A DNA stretch of 64,000 bases. It comes from an uncultured Anaeroplasmataceae bacterium. GTDB lineage: Bacteria; Bacillota_I; Bacilli_A; Acholeplasmatales; Anaeroplasmataceae. The position numbers and the translations under genes are program-made. How positions within the stretch are numbered: position 1 is the stretch's first letter; each line of letters starts with the position of its first letter. Positions 34,623 through 46,831 of the stretch are shown here, piece by piece. The DNA lies in NCBI GenBank assembly GCA_934229785.1, contig CAKQEA010000006.1:33824-97823 (forward strand), given 5' to 3'. Below the pieces are notes generated by a model. It was not told the origin of the DNA and ran no database searches. It saw nothing but the letters and a program-made list of their open reading frames with translations.

Positions 34623-34841
34623 TTAAAATTGTGTTGAGTTAACTAAAGACATAGTAGCCAAAGCTAAAACATATGCTAATATTACTGCTAAAATAACCTG
34701 AGCAACTCTTATTTGCCAAGTACTTCCTTGCTTAAATAATTGTTCCAATCTTGAAGCTAAAATAATAAAATAGCAAAGAATAAAATAAGTACAAAACAAA
34801 CAAGTATATACAAGTGCTTTTATATCTATTGAAAGTAACAT
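34623..34841 (-). CDS. DUF1146 small membrane protein (YwzB-like)
   Basis: A 72-residue protein; the ATG at 34841 has AAAGGAGAAA upstream and removes an unlikely N-terminal extension. Two hydrophobic segments (residues about 8-28 and 47-67) flank the conserved loop SRLEQLFKQGSTWQIRVAQV. DUF1146 members lie next to the ATP synthase operon in many Firmicutes, as here; their role is unknown. Confidence 0.85.
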   Translation of the reverse strand: MLLSIDIKALVYTCLFCTYFILCYFIILASRLEQLFKQGSTWQIRVAQVILAVILAYVLALATMSLVNSTQF

Positions 34842-34860
34842 ATTTTCTCCTTTAAATAAA

Positions 34861-34882
34861 ATGCCATAGAAATCTATGGCAT
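34861..34882 (-). terminator. Terminator hairpin after atpC
   Basis: ATGCCATAGA (34861-34870) pairs with TCTATGGCAT (34873-34882), followed on the minus strand by TTTATTT. Ends the ATP synthase operon, possibly with read-through into the DUF1146 gene. Confidence 0.75.
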
Positions 34883-34890
34883 TTATTATA

Positions 34891-35282
34891 TTACAAATTT
34901 CCAGCGTTAGCATTTCTTAAATGCTCGCGTAATTCTTTTTCCTTCTGAGTAAAATCGACTGTTTCTTTACGGTTTTTATTTAATCTTTCCTTACGGATTT
35001 CAAGTAAATGCTCCATAGCAGATTCCTTTGTCTGACCAACATGAGCCTCTTGAACTAAAACACTAACCTCATTATCATGAAATTCAAGTATACCACTTAC
35101 AAGGACAATATAAAACTCATCCTTACCACGTACAAGCTTGACATATCCTTCATCCATTACAGATATAACTGGGACATGATTTTCCATGATACCAAATTCA
35201 CCATCAGAATCACTATGTACAACTACATAATCAATCTCTTCATTATACATAACTCCTTGATGTGTAGATACAATTATTTTCA

Positions 35283-35283
<1 letters not shown>
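34891..35283 (-). CDS. atpC: ATP synthase epsilon subunit
   Basis: Central-stalk subunit of F1, 130 residues: N-terminal beta sandwich (EFGIMENHVPVISVM) and C-terminal helical hairpin (KEKELREHLRNA). Regulates ATPase activity and links gamma to the c-ring. ATG overlaps the atpD stop. Last F1 gene of the operon. Confidence 0.95.
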
Positions 35284-37564
<2,281 letters not shown>

Positions 37565-37575
37565 AGAATCACTCC

Positions 37576-39084
37576 TTAAATAAATCTTTTCTTAAAATCT
37601 GCTAAATATTCATCTAGCTTCTTTGTCTCTGGTAAAGACTTAGTAGCGGTAATATAATTTCTTAAAGCCTTACCATCCTCATTGATTTTTAAATCACTAT
37701 ATAATGATTCTTCAAATCTTGCTAAATCTTCTACCTTAATAGAATCTAAGAATGAATGAGTCAAGGCATATAATATAATAGCCTCCTCCTCCATAGCTAC
37801 TGACTTATGAAGTCCTTGCTTTAAAATCTCCTGAGTACGCTTACCACGTTCAAGTCTTGCCTTTGTTGATTGATCTAAATCAGAACCAAATTGAGAGAAT
37901 GATTCTAATTCATAATAAGATGCTAAATCCAAACGTAGTGTACCTGAAACCTTTTTAACAGCCTTAGTTTGAGCAGCACCACCAACACGTGACACTGATA
38001 AACCCGCATTAATTGCAGGACGAATTCCTTTATAGAAATAATCAGTTTGTAAATAAATCTGACCATCTGTAATTGAAATTACATTTGTTGGAATGTAGGC
38101 AGAAATATCTCCAGCCTGTGTTTCAATAATAGGTAAGGCAGTTATACTTCCTCCACCTAATTTATCATTTAATTTTGCAGCACGTTCAAGTAATCTTGAA
38201 TGTAAATAGAATACATCACCTGGATAGGCTTCACGTCCAGGAGGACGATGTAGTAACAATGACATTTCACGGTATGCAACAGCATGCTTTGACAAGTCAT
38301 CATAAACTATTAAAACATCCTTACCTTGATACATAAAATACTCAGCCATACTAACACCAGCATAAGGTGCTAAATAAAGCATAGGTGCTGGATTAGAAGC
38401 AGATGCTGATACAATAATTGAATATTTCATTGCATCATGCTCCTTCAATGTTTCATAAACATTAGAAACTGTTGATTCCTTTTGACCAATCGCAACATAG
38501 ATACAAATTACACCTGTATCCTTTTGATTTAAAATTGTATCAACTGCAATAGATGTTTTACCAGTTTGACGATCTCCGATAATTAACTCTCTTTGACCTC
38601 TACCAATTGGAACTAAAGCATCCAATACCTTAATACCAGTTTGAAGCGGAGTATCAACACTACTACGATCCATAACACCAGTAGCCTTAACCTCAATAGG
38701 TCTAAATTCAGAAGATTTAATTGCACCTAATCCATCAATAGGCTGTCCTAATGGATTTACAACTCTTCCAATAAAGTTTTCGCCAACAGGAACCTCTAAG
38801 ATTCTTCCAGAGCATTTAACAATATCTCCTTCTTTAATCTTAGATGAATCTCCTAAAAGAATTGCACCAACACAATCAGATTCAAGATTTTGAACCATAC
38901 CATAAACATTATTTGGGAAAATTAATAATTCAGAAGACATAGCCTTATCAAGTCCATGAATCAAGGCAATACCATCACCAACCTGAATTACTCTACCAAC
39001 ATTTTCAGTTTTGATATCTTCTTTATAGGATTTAATTTGTTCCTTTATTAGGCTTGAAATTTCACTTAAATTTATATTTGCCAT
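37576..39084 (-). CDS. atpA: ATP synthase alpha subunit
   Basis: Regulatory nucleotide-binding F1 subunit, 502 residues. Walker [14 protein letters not shown] near 169; [20 protein letters not shown] near 283; arginine-finger region [11 protein letters not shown] near 362. Normal length and order. Confidence 0.98.
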   Translation of the reverse strand: MANINLSEISSLIKEQIKSYKEDIKTENVGRVIQVGDGIALIHGLDKAMSSELLIFPNNVYGMVQNLESDCVGAILLGDSSKIKEGDIVKCSGRILEVPVGENFIGRVVNPLGQPIDGLGAIKSSEFRPIEVKATGVMDRSSVDTPLQTGIKVLDALVPIGRGQRELIIGDRQTGKTSIAVDTILNQKDTGVICIYVAIGQKESTVSNVYETLKEHDAMKYSIIVSASASNPAPMLYLAPYAGVSMAEYFMYQGKDVLIVYDDLSKHAVAYREMSLLLHRPPGREAYPGDVFYLHSRLLERAAKLNDKLGGGSITALPIIETQAGDISAYIPTNVISITDGQIYLQTDYFYKGIRPAINAGLSVSRVGGAAQTKAVKKVSGTLRLDLASYYELESFSQFGSDLDQSTKARLERGKRTQEILKQGLHKSVAMEEEAIILYALTHSFLDSIKVEDLARFEESLYSDLKINEDGKALRNYITATKSLPETKKLDEYLADFKKRFI

Positions 39085-39092
39085 ATTTCCTC

Positions 39093-39608
39093 CTATAAGG
39101 ATTCCTTAAGCAAATTAAGTGAATTCTTTAAACTCATATCTAATGACTCTCCATTAGATTCAATTTGAATTCCCCCAATTAGCTCAGGTTTAATAATATT
39201 TTCAATTTCTATTTTTTTACCAACGTATTTATTTTGTAAAGACTTTGTCAAATGAATCATATCAATATTTGACAATGCCTTAGCACTATAAACACTAATT
39301 TTCATAACATCATTTTTATTTAATATCAATCTATTATACTCACCAAATATTTCACTATAAATTGAAATACGATTACGGTCAAGTAATACATCAATAAAAT
39401 GAATAAAAGTTTCATCAAAGCCCTTTAAGCTTTTTTGAATAATATCCTTCTTCTTCGATACCTCTATATTTGGAGCATCTAACACATCAAAGAAATCCTT
39501 ATCCTTAATTAGCTCATTAAAGGCATCAAAATCTTCATTAAATAAAGCTTCCTTACCTTCTTCAATAGCTAATTCATACATTGCCTTTGCATATTCATAT
39601 GAAACCAC
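39093..39608 (-). CDS. atpH: ATP synthase delta subunit
   Basis: Peripheral-stalk subunit joining F1 to subunit b, 171 residues. Recognised from position plus YAKAMYELA at the start and the C-terminal [26 protein letters not shown] segment. GTG start, overlapping the atpF stop by one base. Confidence 0.93.
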   Translation of the reverse strand: MVSYEYAKAMYELAIEEGKEALFNEDFDAFNELIKDKDFFDVLDAPNIEVSKKKDIIQKSLKGFDETFIHFIDVLLDRNRISIYSEIFGEYNRLILNKNDVMKISVYSAKALSNIDMIHLTKSLQNKYVGKKIEIENIIKPELIGGIQIESNGESLDMSLKNSLNLLKESL

Positions 39609-40198
39609 TAGTTAGCCCCCTTTAGGATATCATCAACAACATCTAAATACTTGTCTTGATTAATTTCCTTGGCTACTATCTTTTCTGCTGCTAAGAAGGC
39701 AATATCAACAATCTGCTTCTTAATATCCTTCTCCATATTTTTCTTTTCCTGTTCAAGCTCAACCTCAAGATTTTCAAGTCTACGTCTTGCTTCCTCTTTA
39801 GCATCATTAATAATTGCCTCACGTCTTAAATTACCATCACGCTCAGCCTTATCTAATAGCTCCTTAACCTGAGTCTTAGCCTTACTAAGCTCCTCTTGAA
39901 GCTCAGCTTCAATTTGACGAGCATTTTCCTTAGATTTATTAGCATCATCTAAAGCCTTGTCAATAGCATCTCGCCTTGACTCTAAAATTTTAGTAATTGG
40001 CTTCCAGAAAAAGAAACGGATAACAACAAATAAAAGGATTGTGGCAATTAACTGGATTAAAATATCTCTCACGTCACTACCTCCAAAAACACTGGCATCG
40101 GGATTGTTTAATCTTCCAATAGGGCCTAAAGCAGTTCTAACAGATTCACTAATCTTATTTCCTGCTTCCCTCATATTTTCTACAATGCCTAAAAACAT
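39608..40198 (-). CDS. atpF: ATP synthase b subunit
   Basis: Peripheral-stalk subunit, 196 residues. A single membrane helix (residues about 47-66) with the typical FFFWKPITKILESRRDAI, then a long charged coiled coil. The N-terminus before the helix is about 45 residues, longer than usual, and the ATG at 40198 lacks a clear ribosome-binding site, so a downstream start is possible. Confidence 0.93.
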   Translation of the reverse strand: MFLGIVENMREAGNKISESVRTALGPIGRLNNPDASVFGGSDVRDILIQLIATILLFVVIRFFFWKPITKILESRRDAIDKALDDANKSKENARQIEAELQEELSKAKTQVKELLDKAERDGNLRREAIINDAKEEARRRLENLEVELEQEKKNMEKDIKKQIVDIAFLAAEKIVAKEINQDKYLDVVDDILKGAN

Positions 40199-40240
40199 AA
40201 TATTTGTAATTTACCGAAATGGTAAAATCCTTTCTCTAAA

Positions 40241-40516
40241 TTAGATAAATAATAATAAGATAGCAATAATGAATCCATATAGACCAGTAGTTTCAGATAC
40301 TGCTTGACCAATAAGCATTGTTGTACGAATATTACCAGCCATCTCAGGTTGACGAGCAATAGCATCAACTGCATGAGCAGCAACATTACCTTCACCAATT
40401 GCGGCACCAAAACCTGTAAATACGGCAATACCAGCACCAATTGCCTTTAAACCATCTCCAACTGATGCATCAGCTAAAAATGTTAAAACTGTGTTTAAAA
40501 TAGTCATAAAATCCAT
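40241..40516 (-). CDS. atpE: ATP synthase c subunit with sodium-type ligands
   Basis: Rotor-ring proteolipid, 91 residues, two helices joined by the polar loop ARQPE. The ion-binding helix reads GQAVSETTGLYG: besides the essential Glu it has Val two residues before, Thr-Thr after, and Tyr five residues on, the pattern of Na+-binding c subunits (Ilyobacter/Propionigenium type: V, E, S/T, T, Y). In helix 1 the ligand normally Gln is Glu (GAAIGEGNVAAHAV). Na+ coupling is therefore likely but not certain. Confidence 0.95.
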   Translation of the reverse strand: MDFMTILNTVLTFLADASVGDGLKAIGAGIAVFTGFGAAIGEGNVAAHAVDAIARQPEMAGNIRTTMLIGQAVSETTGLYGFIIAILLLFI

Positions 40517-40536
40517 AATAATTTAAATCTCCTTTT

Positions 40537-41220
40537 TTACTTAGAATATATTTTTTCTTCATCCTTAATCTTCATAGAAGTATAGATGATAGATAGTATA
40601 ACAAATACTGCTACTTGAATTAAGCTGAATGCAAAATCAAACAGCAAATTGACAAATGGCATAACAGGAATTGAAAACCATCCCATCGCTCCTTTTATCA
40701 ATATAGAAATTGCTGAACCTGAAACAACATTACCAAACAAACGTAAGCATAACGAAATAGGCAACGCCACCTCACCAATAATATTCATAGGTAGCATTAC
40801 AGGATTTGGTTCAATAAATCCATGTAAATACCCACCAACACCAAGTGAAACTATTCCTGTACCTTGAATTACAAAGAATGAACACATAGCTAGTGTAAAT
40901 GTTACAAGCAAATAGCCTGTCGGATTTTCAAGTAAATATATCGCAGACGTATTCGCAAAGAAAATGAATACTATCAGAGTTAAAAACCATGGGGCATAAG
41001 ACTTCCACCTTATACCAATGTTTTCCTTAACAAAGCCATTAATTAAATCAACTAACCACAAAAATGGAACTAACCATAATGGTGTTTTTTTCATTGGATC
41101 AACTTTTTTAATCAAAAAGTAAAATACAATAAAGAAAACACACAAAACGCCAGTAATAATCATTGAAGAAATCATTGAATTATTAGGCTTTGAGAAGAAT
41201 GAATTCCAAAATTCGTTCAC
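40537..41220 (-). CDS. atpB: ATP synthase a subunit
   Basis: Stator channel subunit, 227 residues, about six membrane helices. The essential Arg is in LCLRLFGNVVSG near 162. Start codon GTG overlaps the preceding atpI stop in GTGA; AAGGAG-type ribosome-binding sequence upstream. Confidence 0.94.
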   Translation of the reverse strand: MNEFWNSFFSKPNNSMISSMIITGVLCVFFIVFYFLIKKVDPMKKTPLWLVPFLWLVDLINGFVKENIGIRWKSYAPWFLTLIVFIFFANTSAIYLLENPTGYLLVTFTLAMCSFFVIQGTGIVSLGVGGYLHGFIEPNPVMLPMNIIGEVALPISLCLRLFGNVVSGSAISILIKGAMGWFSIPVMPFVNLLFDFAFSLIQVAVFVILSIIYTSMKIKDEEKIYSK

Positions 41221-41627
41221 TCCTTCACCTTCCCTTTAAATATTAAAACTAACACAATTAAAACTGCCTTTAAAGTCATATAGCCACCAAAAGCAGTTAA
41301 AAAATACCAACCACCTTGTGAATTGTTCTTTAAATCAGCCTTAAACGCAATAGAGACAAAAACACCAACAAAAACTAACACTCTTAAAAAATACCAAAGC
41401 ATCATAGTTCTTTTGGGTTTAAGCTGCTTTCCTTCTGGATCAAGCTTAGCATTACGTTCAATTTGAAACGACTGCTTAACTAAAAGTCCATGATTTAATA
41501 AGGCCGTCATCAATCCAATCAAATAATAACTCCAACCTTGATGAGTTAAAGCTAAAATAATAGTTATAATTCCACCAACAGCCAAAGTAATTGGCACAAT
41601 TAAATACTCAATTTTTAGGTTTCTCAT
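41217..41627 (-). CDS. atpI: ATP synthase protein I (AtpI-like)
   Basis: A 136-residue membrane protein with four hydrophobic segments (IVPITLAVGGIITIILALT near 8; WYFLRVLVFVGVFVSIAF; WYFLTAFGGYMTLKAVLIVLVLIF). AtpI proteins assist c-ring assembly and Mg/Na handling. Position directly upstream of atpB supports the call more than sequence does. Confidence 0.75.
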   Translation of the reverse strand: MRNLKIEYLIVPITLAVGGIITIILALTHQGWSYYLIGLMTALLNHGLLVKQSFQIERNAKLDPEGKQLKPKRTMMLWYFLRVLVFVGVFVSIAFKADLKNNSQGGWYFLTAFGGYMTLKAVLIVLVLIFKGKVKE

Positions 41628-41832
41628 GCTTATCTGCCTCCTTTTGTAAATACAACAAATACGAAATAAAGGTTACAAGACCGCACAATACCCCAACAAC
41701 AGCTAAAACAGGAGGCCAAAATGAATCCTTATCAATCAAATAACCAATAAAAAATCCAATCCCCATATAAACAACCATATTTAATATGCCCTGAGTTGAT
41801 AGAGCATATACCTTGGCATAGCGACCCTTCAT
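41608..41832 (-). CDS. AtpZ-like small membrane protein
   Basis: A 74-residue protein with two membrane helices (GILNMVVYMGIGFFIGYLID and VLAVVGVLCGLVTFISYLLYL). It overlaps atpI by 20 bases and starts right after upp. AtpZ (AtpQ/R-like) proteins are found in this position in many anaerobes. Confidence 0.72.
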   Translation of the reverse strand: MKGRYAKVYALSTQGILNMVVYMGIGFFIGYLIDKDSFWPPVLAVVGVLCGLVTFISYLLYLQKEADKHEKPKN

Positions 41833-42456
41833 TTATTTAGTACCAAACAAACGATCTCCACAATCTCCAAGTCCTGGTACAATATAACCATTTTCATTTA
41901 ACTTCTCATCTAATGAAGCTAAATAAATATCAACATCAGGATGATCAGCTTGCAAACGAGCTACACCATCAGGTGCACCAACAAGTCCTACATATCTAAT
42001 GTCCTTGCATCCACGTTTTTTAAGCATATCAATTGCTGCAGAAGCACTACCACCAGTTGCAAGCATAGGATCAACTAATAACACAATAGACTCAGAAATA
42101 TTATCTGGAAATTTAGCATAATACTCATGGGGCTCTAAAGTTTCCTCATCACGATATAACCCAATAAAGCCAACTCTAGCAGTAGGAATCATACTTCTAA
42201 TTCCATCAACCATACCTAAACCAGCTCTTAAAATAGGAACAATAACAATCTCATTTGCAAGCTCATATTGTACAGACTTACAAATAGGAGTTTCAATTTC
42301 TACTGGACGAAGTGGAAAATCACGAGTAATTTCATAAGCCATTAGCCCTGCAATTTCACCAACATTTTGATAGAAATCCTTAGTTTTTGTATCCTTCTTA
42401 CGAATATTAGTAAGCTTATGCTTAACTAATGAATGATCTAAAATAGTTACAGACAT
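41833..42456 (-). CDS. upp: Uracil phosphoribosyltransferase
   Basis: Converts uracil and PRPP to UMP, 207 residues with the start at 42456 (GAGGAGG upstream), matching the family. The PRPP-binding [17 protein letters not shown] is near 128 and the uracil-binding [12 protein letters not shown] at the end. rpiB-upp-atp order is that of Bacillus except that glyA is missing. Confidence 0.96.
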   Translation of the reverse strand: MSVTILDHSLVKHKLTNIRKKDTKTKDFYQNVGEIAGLMAYEITRDFPLRPVEIETPICKSVQYELANEIVIVPILRAGLGMVDGIRSMIPTARVGFIGLYRDEETLEPHEYYAKFPDNISESIVLLVDPMLATGGSASAAIDMLKKRGCKDIRYVGLVGAPDGVARLQADHPDVDIYLASLDEKLNENGYIVPGLGDCGDRLFGTK

Positions 42457-42457
42457 C

Positions 42458-42904
42458 TTAAAATTCCTCCTCATATTTAGATATTTTATCAATTCTTCTT
42501 TGATGACGCTCATTGTGTGAAAATTCAGTTTTTAACCAAACATCTACAATTTCCTTAGCTAATGCATAACCAGTATATTTAGCAGATAATGCTAAACAAT
42601 TAGTATCATTATGCTCACGAGTAAGTAATGCAGCATCCTTTGAACCAACTAAGGCACATCTAACACCCTTAACCTTATTTGCAATAATAGACATACCAAT
42701 GCCAGTAAAGCAAATAACAATACCACGATCACAAGTATGACTCTGAACATCCTTTGCTACAGCATAGCCATAATCAGTATAATCACAGCTATCCTTAGTA
42801 TAAGTTCCACGATCAATAATCTCATGTCCTAGGTCCTTTAAATAATCAATCAAGACATTTTTAAGTTCTAATGCTGAATGATCACAACCAATTGATATTT
42901 TCAT
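42458..42904 (-). CDS. rpiB: Ribose-5-phosphate isomerase B
   Basis: Interconverts ribose 5-phosphate and ribulose 5-phosphate, 148 residues. [12 protein letters not shown] at the start, [20 protein letters not shown] near 65 (the position before TGIG is Phe instead of the common Gly) and [13 protein letters not shown] near 100 with the catalytic His. First gene of the upp-ATP synthase transcript. LacAB-type isomerases are related, but RpiB fits best. Confidence 0.93.
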   Translation of the reverse strand: MKISIGCDHSALELKNVLIDYLKDLGHEIIDRGTYTKDSCDYTDYGYAVAKDVQSHTCDRGIVICFTGIGMSIIANKVKGVRCALVGSKDAALLTREHNDTNCLALSAKYTGYALAKEIVDVWLKTEFSHNERHQRRIDKISKYEEEF

Positions 42905-42952
42905 ACATACCTCCTATTAAATATGTTTTTACTTTTCAACACATTCAATACA

Positions 42953-42980
42953 ATTATACCATAGTAAAAAATAAAGTTAA
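42953..42980 (-). promoter_or_regulatory. Promoter of rpiB-upp-atp operon
   Basis: On the minus strand TTAACT (42980-42975), 16-bp spacer, TATAAT (42958-42953) preceded by TATGG, an extended -10. Confidence 0.65.
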
Positions 42981-43038
42981 GAAAAATCGTACATAAATTT
43001 TACTACATTTTGTCAAAATCGTATTAAAAACAAGCAAA

Positions 43039-43065
43039 AAGAACCCATTGTAAAAATGAGTTCTT
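43039..43065 (-). terminator. Terminator after the PL9-like gene
   Basis: AAGAACCCATT (43039-43049) pairs with AATGAGTTCTT (43055-43065) with one G-U pair, followed on the minus strand by TTTTTGC. Ends the pectate lyase operon. Confidence 0.8.
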
Positions 43066-43101
43066 ATTGAAATTATAATTTATTAATTTTATAATAATTT
43101 A

Positions 43102-46100
43102 TTATTTTAATGTTAAAGTACCATCAGAATTAAAATTCCAAATGTTCTTAAAATCAAAGCCAATATTTTCTAATAATGATTGATCGACAGAACTAACTGA
43201 CATTTTACCTGTTTCTTCATCAATTGAAGTTCTATCAGCAATGATTGAAATTGATTTAACATTAGCAGAATAATATTCCTTCCATGTTCCGACATTATCA
43301 TAACAATCATATGTACCAGTAGATGGTCCTACAGGACGACCAATAATAGGATTCATATTTTTGTGAGCATATAATTGATCTGGTAATGCATTTGTATAAT
43401 CATTAATGTCTAATACACCCTTTTGATAAATGAACCTTGCATCAGAGTAGCAACCAACAATAGAAACATATCCTTTACCATTATCAAAGTCACCAACCAT
43501 GCCAGCACCATATTGTCCTTGAGATGTAATTGTTCCTTTGAAATAACAATTTTTAATAATAGTTGTGTAAACATCATAATCATTCTTTGCACGACCTAAA
43601 ATTCCACCAGTATTACCACCAGCATCATTACCATCGCCAATTGTAGCTTGAACACCACAATTAGAAATATTCATATAAATTACACCACCACTTGCATATA
43701 AATCATTATTTATCTGAGCATTACCTATAATTCCACCTGCATATTTATTTGCTGCAGCAATAACTTGATTTTCATCATTAGTTAAATAACAATATGAAAT
43801 ATAATTATAATTACCTGACAACTGACCAATTAAAGCAGAAACTCCTTCTCTACCTTTAGAAGAAATATTCTTCATATTTATACGAGATACATAACCACCT
43901 TGCATTTCTCCAATGATACCAACCTGTTTACCTGAATCAGTATTTTTATTAATAATTCGAATTTCTTCAAAATTAGTATTTGTAATAGTACCATTTTTTA
44001 ATTTAAAGAAAATATTAACATTTTTATCTCCAGAAGTTTCTATGCTTATATTTTTAATTGTATGTCCGTTACCATTAAACAATCCTGAGAAAGTATTTGT
44101 AGATGAAGTAACATCCCAATTAAATCCACTAAAGTCTAAATCATTAACAAGCTTATAAATAGTTGTTGAATTAGCAGAAGCACCATCTAATTTACCAGTT
44201 CTTGCTAGACTAAAGAATTGTTCTTTAGTTGAAATTTCATTTACAGATGTTTTAAAACTATAAACTGTTGAAAGATTTGTCTTATTTTTATTAGCAATAA
44301 CATAATAGCCATAATATTCTTCACCAGCAAGTTTTCCTGCACTAAATGACAATGAAATAGAATCAGAACTAATTTCTTGTTTTTGAACATCCGAATGAGC
44401 AATCAATTCTTCTGCTGTTAATGTCAAAGGTGTCTTTGAATATAAAGCATACATATCACCATACAAATTATTTAAATTTCCAGTTACACTAAATCCATTA
44501 TCTGTTAGTGCTACACCACCGTAATTACCTTCATCATCTGCGATGAAATCAATTACACAATCATTATCAAGAATATAAACATAATAATCAAGTGATGCAG
44601 TTTTTACTTGAACATTACCAATTATATCTGTCGTTGCATCTTTTGCAATCTTAGATGTAGCAGTTGCAGTTACCTTATAAACACCAGGCACTGCTGTATT
44701 AACCTCATCAACAGCAATAAATTTTTCATTCTTTGCTGTTGCAAAAGAATATGAATATTTCAAATCATATAGACTTATTGGTAATTCTCTTGTTCCAATT
44801 GCTGAATAATCAAGGGCGTAAATTCTTGGGGCAACATAAGTGCCAAACTTGTCAACCTTAATTGAGTTATCACCTGAATTAACAACAGCGCCCATAGATT
44901 GTCCTCTTGATTTAACAATTAAATCAAATTCTTTTGTTTTTGTAGCATCACCATATTTAATTGTAGCTGTTAACTTAACCTCAGTATCTTTATCTGGAAC
45001 ATTAATTTTAATTTTTTTATAAATGGCATTAGAAACAGAAGTTTTTTCTACGTCATCAATATATAAAACATCAGTATTGCTTGACTGCCAAGAAATATCA
45101 CAATCATCAATTAATGCTGAAACCTCAAAATCTTGATAAATAGATTCTGGAGAACCTAAAATTTCCAATACACTATAAACCGAATTAACTCTTACCTCTG
45201 CAGCGTTTGTACAATCAGCAAGTTCAGGTATTGCATAATGTGGATATTCCTCATAAGAAGATTTAGATAAATTTGCACCAATTTGACTTCCATTATTATA
45301 TGTTAATAATGTTTGGTCAACAACCTTAAGCTTATCACCTAAATTAATTGAATGATCAGGATTTCTATATTGTTCAATAATAGTAATCAATGAAGATAAA
45401 TCATCAACACCACTACATAAAGCATTGATAGGTGATAAATCTGCAAAACAGTTATCATTCATACCTGTATAAGCAGTACCCTTTGAAAATGTAATATCAT
45501 TATAGCTTGTAGAATAAATAGATGCATCCTCTGGAGCAGTAAACGTAATATACTTTTCGCCCTTACTATATCCTGTTTGGAAAATAGAATATGAAGCAGA
45601 ACCTCTAAATTTATCAGCATTATAAGTCAATGAATCATCTGAATCCTCGGCACTATCTGAGGCACCATTAAAGTTAGCCTGATTATTGATATAAGACAAT
45701 ACACCTTCATAATTATTATAACTATTTGAAATACCACTATTACCACGAGCTAGGTCAATATTATTAGATTTACCACCATTAGTATCTCTTCCACCAACCT
45801 TACCATCCTCAGTTAATTCGATACAGTTATTAAAAGCAGTAGAATTCTTAATGTTAATAACACCTGGATTTGAATTATCACCAAAGCCATGCAACTTGTT
45901 ATTGAAGGATACACAGTTATTCAATATAACGTCACCTTCCATAGTTGAACCACCAAGTTTAAATCCAATACCATCACCATCTCTAGTATTAAATGACTTA
46001 TATGTAGTACCAGTTGTATCATCAACTCTATCAATTTGATATGGTAAATAACCATTTTCAAATGATAAACAATTATATAAAACTACAGTACCAATATTAC

Positions 46101-46818
46101 CTGAATCTTCCTTGGCAAACAAATCCCAACCATCATCAGAATTTCTAAAGGCAATACATCCATCAAATACATTACCAAAGCCTGCAGTTAACTTACAAGC
46201 ATATCCATCGGCATTTTCACCATAAGTTGCATCATCATAGTTTGCATATGATACACAATTCTTAATTAAATTATATGAAGGCCATTGATTAATAGTAGTT
46301 TCTTCAGAGTAGCCACGTCCAATTTGTAAACCTGTATCTCTATTATTATAGAATACACAATTCTCAATAATATTATAACTACCAGCAACATACATACCAT
46401 TATCACCAGCACCACGAACAGTTATATCCTTAAAATGCCAATAGTCACCATAAATTTGAATACCACGGTTAGTACCATTAAAAGTCATCTCAGAAAAATC
46501 AAAAATAACATCATCTGTTGTAGCAGGCATAACTGTAATATACTTATTTGGTTTTCCTTCGCCCTTAATATTAAGACGAGCATTATAACTATAAACACCA
46601 CCAGCTAATGCAATGGTTGTTCCTGGTTGAGCTGTAGCTAATGCAACAGTAAAATCAATTGGACTATCTATCGTTCCTTTTCCATTTGGATCTGCATCTG
46701 GAGCACAATAAATAACATAATCAGGCGTTTCAACAATATTTTTCTTTGTACAACTGGCTAGACCAAAAATTGACGCAGCAGCAATACCTGATGCAATAAA
46801 ATATTTTTTCATCTTCAT
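43102..46818 (-). CDS. Pectate lyase-like lipoprotein (PL9-type beta-helix)
   Basis: A 1,238-residue lipoprotein (signal peptide with FGLASC). Residues about 30-440 form a right-handed beta-helix whose segment ENADGYACKLTAGFGNVFDG then NSDDGWDLF, and GDGIGFKLGG, follow the PL9 pectate lyase pattern; the Lys in these segments would be the catalytic base and nearby Asp the calcium ligands. Central Ig-like domains follow, and the C-terminus (from about residue 900) has GLUG-like repeats (NKYAGGIIGNAQ, GGNTGGILGRAK). It would cleave de-esterified pectin at the cell surface. GGAGGAACTAGTAT precedes the ATG. It ends an operon with the lipoproteins at 46832 and 47695. PL9 is inferred by motif; PL1/PL3-like alternatives are less likely. 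Confidence 0.8.
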   Translation of the reverse strand: MKMKKYFIASGIAAASIFGLASCTKKNIVETPDYVIYCAPDADPNGKGTIDSPIDFTVALATAQPGTTIALAGGVYSYNARLNIKGEGKPNKYITVMPATTDDVIFDFSEMTFNGTNRGIQIYGDYWHFKDITVRGAGDNGMYVAGSYNIIENCVFYNNRDTGLQIGRGYSEETTINQWPSYNLIKNCVSYANYDDATYGENADGYACKLTAGFGNVFDGCIAFRNSDDGWDLFAKEDSGNIGTVVLYNCLSFENGYLPYQIDRVDDTTGTTYKSFNTRDGDGIGFKLGGSTMEGDVILNNCVSFNNKLHGFGDNSNPGVINIKNSTAFNNCIELTEDGKVGGRDTNGGKSNNIDLARGNSGISNSYNNYEGVLSYINNQANFNGASDSAEDSDDSLTYNADKFRGSASYSIFQTGYSKGEKYITFTAPEDASIYSTSYNDITFSKGTAYTGMNDNCFADLSPINALCSGVDDLSSLITIIEQYRNPDHSINLGDKLKVVDQTLLTYNNGSQIGANLSKSSYEEYPHYAIPELADCTNAAEVRVNSVYSVLEILGSPESIYQDFEVSALIDDCDISWQSSNTDVLYIDDVEKTSVSNAIYKKIKINVPDKDTEVKLTATIKYGDATKTKEFDLIVKSRGQSMGAVVNSGDNSIKVDKFGTYVAPRIYALDYSAIGTRELPISLYDLKYSYSFATAKNEKFIAVDEVNTAVPGVYKVTATATSKIAKDATTDIIGNVQVKTASLDYYVYILDNDCVIDFIADDEGNYGGVALTDNGFSVTGNLNNLYGDMYALYSKTPLTLTAEELIAHSDVQKQEISSDSISLSFSAGKLAGEEYYGYYVIANKNKTNLSTVYSFKTSVNEISTKEQFFSLARTGKLDGASANSTTIYKLVNDLDFSGFNWDVTSSTNTFSGLFNGNGHTIKNISIETSGDKNVNIFFKLKNGTITNTNFEEIRIINKNTDSGKQVGIIGEMQGGYVSRINMKNISSKGREGVSALIGQLSGNYNYISYCYLTNDENQVIAAANKYAGGIIGNAQINNDLYASGGVIYMNISNCGVQATIGDGNDAGGNTGGILGRAKNDYDVYTTIIKNCYFKGTITSQGQYGAGMVGDFDNGKGYVSIVGCYSDARFIYQKGVLDINDYTNALPDQLYAHKNMNPIIGRPVGPSTGTYDCYDNVGTWKEYYSANVKSISIIADRTSIDEETGKMSVSSVDQSLLENIGFDFKNIWNFNSDGTLTLK

Positions 46819-46831
46819 ATACTAGTTCCTC

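Noticed and set aside
40189..40440. Minus-strand 83-codon frame within atpE
   Set aside because: Leu/Val-rich product comes from a shifted reading of the strongly conserved c-subunit gene.
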